Part shown: positions 58,960 through 64,000 of the stretch, piece by piece
How positions within the stretch are numbered: the stretch's first letter is position 1
How the letters are laid out: every line of letters begins with the position of its first letter
Source of the DNA: SSF53 sp036170535
Lineage (GTDB): Bacteria > Spirochaetota > Leptospiria > Leptospirales > Leptonemataceae
Assembly: GCA_036170535.1 (NCBI GenBank)
Contig: JAVHPJ010000243.1
Coordinates: 161,157-225,156 of the forward strand
Reading direction: 5' to 3'
Length of the DNA stretch: 64,000 nt
Position numbers and translations under genes: made by a program
Notes under the pieces: model-generated
Told to the model about the DNA's origin: nothing
Database searches by the model: none
Seen by the model: only the letters and a program-made list of their open reading frames with translations

Positions 58960-59631
58960 ATGAGCGTTCTCGCCGGCTTATCCTTGCGCGCCGGCGCCCT
59001 GCCGGTTTTGAATTTACGCACGGGCCCGCATGCGCGCGCTCTGGAATACCAGCGCTACGTACGCTTCCAGGAGCGCCTGCGCCGCCGCCGACGCGAACTG
59101 GTGCTCTTTTGTGAACACTCGCCCACTTTGACGCGCGGCGTTCAAGCGAACGACAGCAGCCTGCGAGTCAGTGTGCGTGAATTGGACCAACGCGGCATCG
59201 CGCTGGCGTCCGTCGGCCGCGGCGGCGATTTTACGGCGCACGAGCCCGGCCAATGCGTGATTTATCCGCACATTGATCTGCGCGAGCGAAACCTGGGTTT
59301 CGGTCGCTTTTTTCAGATTCTGCTCGATGTTTCGCGCGAGTCGATCGCGAGCGTCTGGGGTTTGCGCCTGGCGTCGCGCGAAGGCGCGCCCGGTCTGTAT
59401 CGGGAAGACGGAGCAAAACTGCTGTCGATCGGCGTTATGCTGAAGGCGTTTTTTTCCAGTCACGGATTGGCTCTCAATGTCGCGAACGATCTCAGCGCCT
59501 TCGATCTCATCAATGTCTGCGGCTATCCGGATGTGCGTGCGGCTACGGTAGCCGACAGCGGGGGCGATCCCGGGCGAGTGTCGGAATTTCAGATCGATTG
59601 GGCGGCGCGCTTCGAGCGCGCGCTGGCTTGA
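58960..59631 (+). CDS. lipB: octanoyl-[acyl-carrier-protein]:protein N-octanoyltransferase LipB
   Basis: Transfers octanoate from ACP to lipoyl domains in lipoate synthesis. 223 aa, the usual length. The signature RGGDFTAHEPGQCVIYPHID (residues 87-106) precedes catalytic Lys153 (GAKLLSIGV) and Cys187 (INVCGYPD). The ATG at 58960 lies 31 bp after truD. lipA is not in the window. Confidence 0.95.
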   Translation: MSVLAGLSLRAGALPVLNLRTGPHARALEYQRYVRFQERLRRRRRELVLFCEHSPTLTRGVQANDSSLRVSVRELDQRGIALASVGRGGDFTAHEPGQCVIYPHIDLRERNLGFGRFFQILLDVSRESIASVWGLRLASREGAPGLYREDGAKLLSIGVMLKAFFSSHGLALNVANDLSAFDLINVCGYPDVRAATVADSGGDPGRVSEFQIDWAARFERALA

Positions 59632-59695
59632 GCGAACTCTCGCCGAGCGCGTTTTCGCCCGCATGTGCGCGCGGCGCGATTCACGCGTCGCAAGG

Positions 59696-60433
59696 CTAAA
59701 CGCCCGCGAGCCGACCCGTCCCCGTCAGTATTAAGCCCTGAGCTATCAGATAGGTGAACCAGGGAATTTGAAATTCAAAGGGCGGATGCCGGCCGTGAAT
59801 TGTCGTTTCGCCCATGACTGCATCGGAGAGTAGAAAAAATAACATGCCGCCCGCCACAAGCAGCCAGTAGCCGCCCTCCGCCAGCGCCGCGGAAAGCGCG
59901 ACCGCCACGACCACGCCCAGCAGCAGCCCGTAGAGAAACGCTGCGTACATAATGCGTTTGGGCCGCGCCGGATTATAAACGCGCAGGCGAAAGATCAGCG
60001 CGGGCGCGATTGTGAGCGCGAGCGCCAGGGGAATGAGCCAGCCCGCGGTCAGCAGGCGTTCCAGCGGCGCAAACGAGAGAAAAGCGCCGAGATAGCAGAT
60101 TTGCGCTATGGCGAAGCTCAGGATTCCATAAAAGACCGGTTCGCCCAGGCGGGCGGCCGCCGCCGGGAAGCGCAGATTGAAATAATCGCCGGCAAACGAA
60201 AACGCCATGCCCAGTGCGATCAGGCCCGGGCCGGCGTGGGACGCCTGCGCCTGCGACCAGAGATATCCGGCGAAAATCAGCAGTTGAAGGGAAAAAGCCA
60301 GATACGCGCCGCGACAATACGGCAGGCGTGCTTCAGCGGTCCGCAGGCGACTCACACTGAGCCAGTGCACAAGAAAGCTTGCAGCGATTGCAAGCGGGAG
60401 AAGTCCGAGTTGAAGAATGCGAACGAGGTCCAT
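59696..60433 (-). CDS. YhhN/TMEM86-family membrane protein (lysoplasmalogenase-like)
   Basis: 245 aa with eight predicted helices. YhhN marks: FSFAGDYFN (helix with conserved GD), FFLLSDAVMG (SD motif) and the final helix WFTYLIAQGLILTG (YxxAQ). Human and bacterial members hydrolyse the vinyl-ether bond of lysoplasmalogens. An alkyl-DHAP synthase (23879) elsewhere in the window makes ether lipids, so a matching substrate may exist, but activity is inferred. Convergent with lipB. Confidence 0.8.
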   Translation of the reverse strand: MDLVRILQLGLLPLAIAASFLVHWLSVSRLRTAEARLPYCRGAYLAFSLQLLIFAGYLWSQAQASHAGPGLIALGMAFSFAGDYFNLRFPAAAARLGEPVFYGILSFAIAQICYLGAFLSFAPLERLLTAGWLIPLALALTIAPALIFRLRVYNPARPKRIMYAAFLYGLLLGVVVAVALSAALAEGGYWLLVAGGMLFFLLSDAVMGETTIHGRHPPFEFQIPWFTYLIAQGLILTGTGRLAGV

Positions 60434-60559
60434 TCAACGAGTTTCGCTCCGCTTTCCTGCATGACGCAAGCATCTTACAAAGCTCGCCGGCGCATTTCGT
60501 CATCGCAACTGACCCTGAATTCGCATTGCCGTGCGGTTCCGTTCTGGCGAATTCGAACC

Positions 60560-62161
60560 ATGATTCTGAAATTCGCTCCGCCGCTTACCGCCATTATCGC
60601 GCTCGTATTCGCGATAAACTGCGCTCCCCCGTCAGCGCCGATGCAAGCGGAGCCGGCGCCAGAAGTACTGCAGGAAGCTCTGGATCGCACCGTCGTTTTG
60701 CATTATCACATCAGCAACTATGCGAAGGGCACGGGGCTCCTGCTGAACGATCAAGGACTCGTGCTCACCGCGCAGCATGTCATACTCGGCTGGGCGGATC
60801 GGGTGCGGGTTTCGCAGGATTCAAAGACTTTTTTCACCGCCCGGGTCGTTTACGAAGAACCCAGGCTGGATCTGGTTGTATTGCAAACCGACCTCAAGCG
60901 GCCGATCCCGCCCTTGCGCTGGGTCGATCGCGGCAGATTGGCGTTGAATGATTCCATTTTTCTTTATGGAGCCGCCTGGGGGCTGCCCAACTCATTTCTG
61001 AAGGGTTATGTCGCGCATACGGATCGACGCGGCGCCGATATTCGCATGCCGACAGTCCCTTTTGTCCAGACTATGGGTACATCCTTCCCCGGCTGTTCCG
61101 GCGCCGGAGTTTATCTTTATGACGGCCGCATCCTTGGCGTGAACCGGGCTACAGTCGGCGCTCAACCCGGGGATTCCACCGGGCTCGTGATTCCTGCCGG
61201 TTACGTGCGGGCGTTTCTGAAACAACATGACAATTCTAATGACGATGATGCCGCGCTTGCGCTTCTGTTGGGCTATTCCGTCGTCACCACCGCCGCGGCC
61301 AACCGAGCGGCTGCAGAAGTTCGCGCTGCAACCAGCGCCGCCGCCAGCGCGGTAACCACCCAGGCGCAGGGCGGCACGCTGACCTTTCGAGGGCTGCCGG
61401 TGCATGATCGCCAGCGAATGATGGCGGTTCTGCATCAGCGTCTGGCGAACCAGAACTTCGAGCGCAACATTCGTCCCAATGTCATGCTTACCGCGCTTAC
61501 GACGCCGACCGGAAGTTGCAACACCAGCGGATGTAGTGCGACCCTCAGCGGAACGGAAAACTGCAAACCCGGCGATACGAATTCGGGCACATTTACGACG
61601 AGTAATCTTCAGGTCACGCTGACCTTCTCCGGCGATCCAATGAATGGCGATCTGGGTTATACCGGCGCCATGAAGGGCGACATGAGCATGAACAAGTGCC
61701 AGAACACAACGGCGGACTACTTCAATTTTCCCAGCATGACATCGAGCGTGACTACGGGCGACATGAACTACGATGGCACGCAAACCCAGACCTATGCTAA
61801 TGCTTCGATGAGCGGTTCCAGTTTCAGTGCGGACATCACCGTCAGAGAAACGAGTACAACAAAGTCGAGCAATATCTCGATCAACGGCGGCGCGGCGCAA
61901 TTGGTTAACGTGACCCAGAACGTCGACCTGACAGTCAACTCGGTTGCATCGAACATGGAGGCGAATGTGAGCGGTTCAGAGGCTACCTTTAAGGCCAGCT
62001 ATGTGGACACGCTGACAGGTACGGTAGCCGTGAGCGGCAGCGTGGGCGGGGGCAACGTGAACGTCTCTCGCACTTACAACAAAGACAAGTTCACGTACGA
62101 TGTCTCTTGCAAGGTCAACTTCGAAGCCGGCGCAGGCGACTGCACCATCACTGTCAAATAG
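60560..62161 (+). CDS. trypsin-like serine protease lipoprotein with Thr/Ser-rich C-terminal domain
   Basis: 533 aa from ATG 60560. Lipoprotein signal (FAPPLTAIIALVFAIN, loose lipobox AINC, Cys21). Residues about 50-220 are an S1-family protease domain: catalytic His73 (LTAQHVIL), Asp104 (PRLDLVVLQ) and Ser180 (PGCSGAGVYL). Residues about 230-300 form an Ala-rich linker. From 310 to the end, a strand-rich domain made of Thr, Ser, Asn and Gly (GTFTTSNLQVTLTFSG, SGSVGGGNVNVSRTYN) holds three to four Cys pairs and no match I recognise. Probably surface-exposed. The longer frame upstream is rejected because it lies over the YhhN gene. Confidence 0.8.
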   Translation: MILKFAPPLTAIIALVFAINCAPPSAPMQAEPAPEVLQEALDRTVVLHYHISNYAKGTGLLLNDQGLVLTAQHVILGWADRVRVSQDSKTFFTARVVYEEPRLDLVVLQTDLKRPIPPLRWVDRGRLALNDSIFLYGAAWGLPNSFLKGYVAHTDRRGADIRMPTVPFVQTMGTSFPGCSGAGVYLYDGRILGVNRATVGAQPGDSTGLVIPAGYVRAFLKQHDNSNDDDAALALLLGYSVVTTAAANRAAAEVRAATSAAASAVTTQAQGGTLTFRGLPVHDRQRMMAVLHQRLANQNFERNIRPNVMLTALTTPTGSCNTSGCSATLSGTENCKPGDTNSGTFTTSNLQVTLTFSGDPMNGDLGYTGAMKGDMSMNKCQNTTADYFNFPSMTSSVTTGDMNYDGTQTQTYANASMSGSSFSADITVRETSTTKSSNISINGGAAQLVNVTQNVDLTVNSVASNMEANVSGSEATFKASYVDTLTGTVAVSGSVGGGNVNVSRTYNKDKFTYDVSCKVNFEAGAGDCTITVK

Positions 62162-62270
62162 ATTGATCCTGGATTAACACAGTCATACGCGCCGCCCGCT
62201 TTTCTTCCGCGAGGCGGACGGCGTGTTTCTGACTCCAGGCGCCGTCTTAATTCCGCTGCGACAGCCGCGC

Positions 62271-62660
62271 TCAGCTCTCGACCATTACGCAGGCGTCTTG
62301 TAAATACTCAAACCCGTTCTCTTCCAGAAACCGGCGCGTGTTTGCATCGCCGGCGCCGGGCTGCACCCAGACTCGTTTGAGTCCCAGGTCGAGCGCCTCC
62401 TTAAGGCTGTTCAGCGTGCGCGCCGGCGGAACCACGTACACCACGAGGCCGATTTCACGTGCGGCGGCCGCGGCGCGCAGATTGGGAAAGGTCGCCAGGC
62501 CTTCGATCTCACTTTCGCCGGCGTTGATCGGCAGCACCGTAAATCTCTTCCCCAGCATGTTTTTCAGAATGATATTTCCAAATTTCTCGGGCCGGCGACT
62601 GGCGCCAACGAGGGCCAGAATGGGCCGCGTGCGCAGAAAGGGTTTTAAATCGGGGTGCAT
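62271..62660 (-). CDS. CoA-binding domain protein (YccU-like)
   Basis: 129 aa, the length of single-domain YccU proteins. Rossmann loop VGASRRPEKFGN (residues 18-29), then VLPINAGESEIEGL, YVVPPARTLNSLKEALDLGL, VWVQPGAGD. It binds CoA or an acyl-CoA; the role of the single-domain proteins is not established. It is convergent with the protease lipoprotein gene, 109 bp apart; that gap shows nothing clear beyond GC-rich repeats. Confidence 0.88.
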   Translation of the reverse strand: MHPDLKPFLRTRPILALVGASRRPEKFGNIILKNMLGKRFTVLPINAGESEIEGLATFPNLRAAAAAREIGLVVYVVPPARTLNSLKEALDLGLKRVWVQPGAGDANTRRFLEENGFEYLQDACVMVES

Positions 62661-62727
62661 AAATCCAATTAAATCATTCCGACTATGATTGACAAAGAGC
62701 CCCCCGCGGCCGGCTCTGTCTTCCGCA

Positions 62728-62800
<73 letters not shown>

Positions 62801-62820
62801 GTACTTTTTACTGCCAGCCT

Positions 62821-63072
62821 TCAGGTCTGCGCCCGTTTCGCGGCCTCGCCCGCTTCCCACAGTTTCTTGAACTCCTCTTCTGTGCTGTCCAGGCAGCGCT
62901 CCGGCGCGAACAGGGTTTTTACGGGCGGTTTGGGATAAATCGAGACCTTGCCGACCTCTGGAAGGGTTGTCAGCATCCGCAATATCGTGTTTTCGCCTTC
63001 AATTTCGTAAAGCGTGTAGCTCATGCCCTGATTCGGCACGATTTGCTGGGTCATTAAGTAGCGGATGGCCAT
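62821..63072 (-). CDS. small conserved-looking hypothetical protein
   Basis: 83 aa from ATG 63072 (MAIRYLMTQQIVPNQGMSYT). Strand-rich N-terminal half (LYEIEGENTILRMLTTLP, KVSIYPKPPVKTLF) and a helical acidic/basic C-terminus (STEEEFKKLWEAGEAAKR). No family recognised. It sits 20 bp from the tRNA-Phe gene. Between it and the response regulator (63073-63306) I see no clear element. Confidence 0.6.
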   Translation of the reverse strand: MAIRYLMTQQIVPNQGMSYTLYEIEGENTILRMLTTLPEVGKVSIYPKPPVKTLFAPERCLDSTEEEFKKLWEAGEAAKRAQT

Positions 63073-63306
63073 AGGGTTCTGCGGCTCGGGGCGGGAGCGC
63101 TGTCAAGGCGCAATCGAGCCGGTCTGCGCCCGGAAAAAGCGCGAATTCCGAAGAGAATTTCTTGAAGCTGGGACGTCGGCTCGAAACGTTCTGGCATATT
63201 GCGGGCGCTCCGGCAAAAGACCGCTCCGGAGCGTTTCCGGCGCGTGCAGGACGCGCTTACGCTCAAGAATCGCCGGCTTCGGTCGATGGTAAGAAGGTAG
63301 AGGCGC

Positions 63307-63798
63307 ATGGAAAAGGGCTACTTTGTGTGCGTGGACGACGAGGTTTCAGTCCTCGAAACGCTGCGCGAGCAGTTGCGGGACCATTTTGGATCCTCGCACG
63401 AAATTGAAGTCGCCTCCAGCGCAGAAGAGGCGCTGAAACTTATCGAAGAAATCGAAGGTTCCGGCGGCGTCATTGAGGTCGTCATCACCGACCAGGTGAT
63501 GCCGGGCATGAAGGGCGACCAGTTTCTGGAGCGGGTGCATCAGCGGAACGCCGAGTGCATCAAGATTCTTCTGACGGGTCAGGCCGGCCTCGATAACGCG
63601 ATTAACGCGATTAATTACGGGGGCCTGAATCGCTATGTGGAAAAGCCCTGGAATATGGAAACGCTGCGTCGAGACATCGAAGAGCTCATTGCGCGTTTTC
63701 GCCAGAACATTGAAAACCAGCGCTTGCTCAACCAGCTCGAAGCGCGCGTGCTACAACTGGAAAGCGAAAACGAACGCCTCCGCAGCGAAGAAAGCTGA
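63307..63798 (+). CDS. response regulator (receiver domain with C-terminal coiled coil)
   Basis: 163 aa. Receiver domain: acidic pair Asp10/Asp11 (CVDDEVSV), phospho-acceptor Asp62 (ITDQVMPGM), Thr90 (LLTGQAGLDNAI), Lys113 (VEKPW). The long AINYGGLNRYVEKPW block is typical of receivers linked to PP2C phosphatases or HD-GYP proteins. Residues about 125-160 form a coiled coil (NQRLLNQLEARVLQLESENERL). It has no output domain, so it must act through a partner. The next gene starts 19 bp after the stop. Confidence 0.9.
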   Translation: MEKGYFVCVDDEVSVLETLREQLRDHFGSSHEIEVASSAEEALKLIEEIEGSGGVIEVVITDQVMPGMKGDQFLERVHQRNAECIKILLTGQAGLDNAINAINYGGLNRYVEKPWNMETLRRDIEELIARFRQNIENQRLLNQLEARVLQLESENERLRSEES

Positions 63799-63817
63799 AG
63801 CGCTAACCCGGCGCGCG

Positions 63818-64000
63818 ATGTGTCGCGCCGCTCTGGCCGCGCTCTTATTAGCCGCGCTGCCGCCAGCGCTCAGCGCCCAGACGCCTGCATCCAATCCTGC
63901 GCCGACATCCCCGGGCGGAACGCCGCCTGCGAATACCCCGACCCCGACTCCAGTCGCCGGGGCGCCAACCGCGCCAGTGCCGACCGAAGAGCAACGCAAA
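63818..64000 (+). CDS. secreted protein with Pro/Thr-rich N-terminus (partial, runs off the window)
   Basis: From ATG 63818 the frame is open to the last base (61 codons). A signal peptide (MCRAALAALLLAALPPALSA, cleavage near SAQ) is followed by a Pro/Thr/Ala-rich stretch (PTSPGGTPPANTPTPTPVAG) and a charged EEQRK. It lies 19 bp after the response-regulator stop, so the two may be co-transcribed. The protein family cannot be seen from this part. Confidence 0.6.
   Translation, partial: MCRAALAALLLAALPPALSAQTPASNPAPTSPGGTPPANTPTPTPVAGAPTAPVPTEEQRK

Noticed and set aside
60101..60559. N-terminal extension of the protease lipoprotein frame
   Set aside because: It runs over the minus-strand YhhN gene and places the lipoprotein signal in the middle of the protein. 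ATG 60560 is the sensible start.
62450..62480. TTTCACGTG near 62455, resembling half a parS
   Set aside because: Only the left half matches; the right half is GCGGC. It is not a palindrome and lies in the YccU-like coding region.

Overview
The window looks like chromosomal DNA of a high-GC spirochaete of the Leptospirales (a Leptonema/Turneriella-type lineage rather than Leptospira itself, judged from base composition). The clearest marker is a homologue of LipL32, the major leptospiral outer-membrane lipoprotein (35242-35916). Double-membrane features agree with this: a porin, many lipoprotein signal peptides with loose spirochaete-type lipoboxes, and an alpha-2-macroglobulin. A run of 10 N at 35185-35194 shows that this is a scaffolded draft assembly. 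I see no IS element, prophage, CRISPR array or rRNA. One tRNA gene (Phe, GAA) is present.

Layout. 0-6.5 kb: a MoeB/rhodanese fusion, an NADH-dehydrogenase-like flavoprotein, a rhomboid-fold protein with a zinc finger, the segregation set rsmG-parA-parB with two parS sites inside rsmG, and a YD-repeat secreted protein. 6.5-17 kb: trpE-trpG behind a Trp-rich leader, an OprP/O-type porin, the operon pstS-pstC-pstA-pstB-phoU, and mnmG. parABS plus rsmG and mnmG suggest an origin-proximal location, but no dnaA or oriC was seen. 17-30 kb: YceI behind a palindromic operator candidate, an ATP-grasp/FMN-dehydrogenase fusion, a TPR lipoprotein, a STAS protein, a lipid-kinase-family protein, an alkyl-DHAP synthase (ether lipid) and several oxidoreductases and hydrolases. 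30-38 kb: alpha-2-macroglobulin with a YfaP-like partner, LipL32, and a membrane-anchored serine hydrolase. 38-50 kb: argG, a DUF4214 protein with three family-4 glycosyltransferases in one coupled run, SixA, an ABC exporter, a GHKL-like protein, a LOS-type glycosyltransferase and MrfB. 50-64 kb: a FliG-like small protein, a chemoreceptor, the MrfA helicase with an ArnT-like transferase and a Cys-rich protein, truD, lipB, a YhhN protein, a trypsin-like lipoprotein, tRNA-Phe and a response regulator.

How genes work together. Phosphate: pstSCAB-phoU and the porin converge on each other, and the same 11-bp-spaced repeat (yTGTAAT-n4-CTGTAAm) lies in front of both pstS and the porin, so both probably answer to one PhoB-like regulator. 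DNA repair: MrfA helicase and MrfB exonuclease, the two halves of the Bacillus MrfAB excision pathway, lie 3.2 kb apart. Ether lipids: AGPS makes ether lipid precursors and a YhhN/lysoplasmalogenase-family protein could break them down. Envelope: glycosyltransferases, the ArnT-like enzyme, A2M, LipL32 and the porin all act at the cell surface. Signalling parts (STAS, GHKL-like protein, receiver, MCP) are scattered, and no sigma factor or sensor kinase is visible beside them.

Many starts given here differ from the longest open frame. I moved them where the longest frame overlapped a neighbour, where a Shine-Dalgarno (SD) or signal peptide decided the start, or where the conserved N-terminus lay elsewhere.
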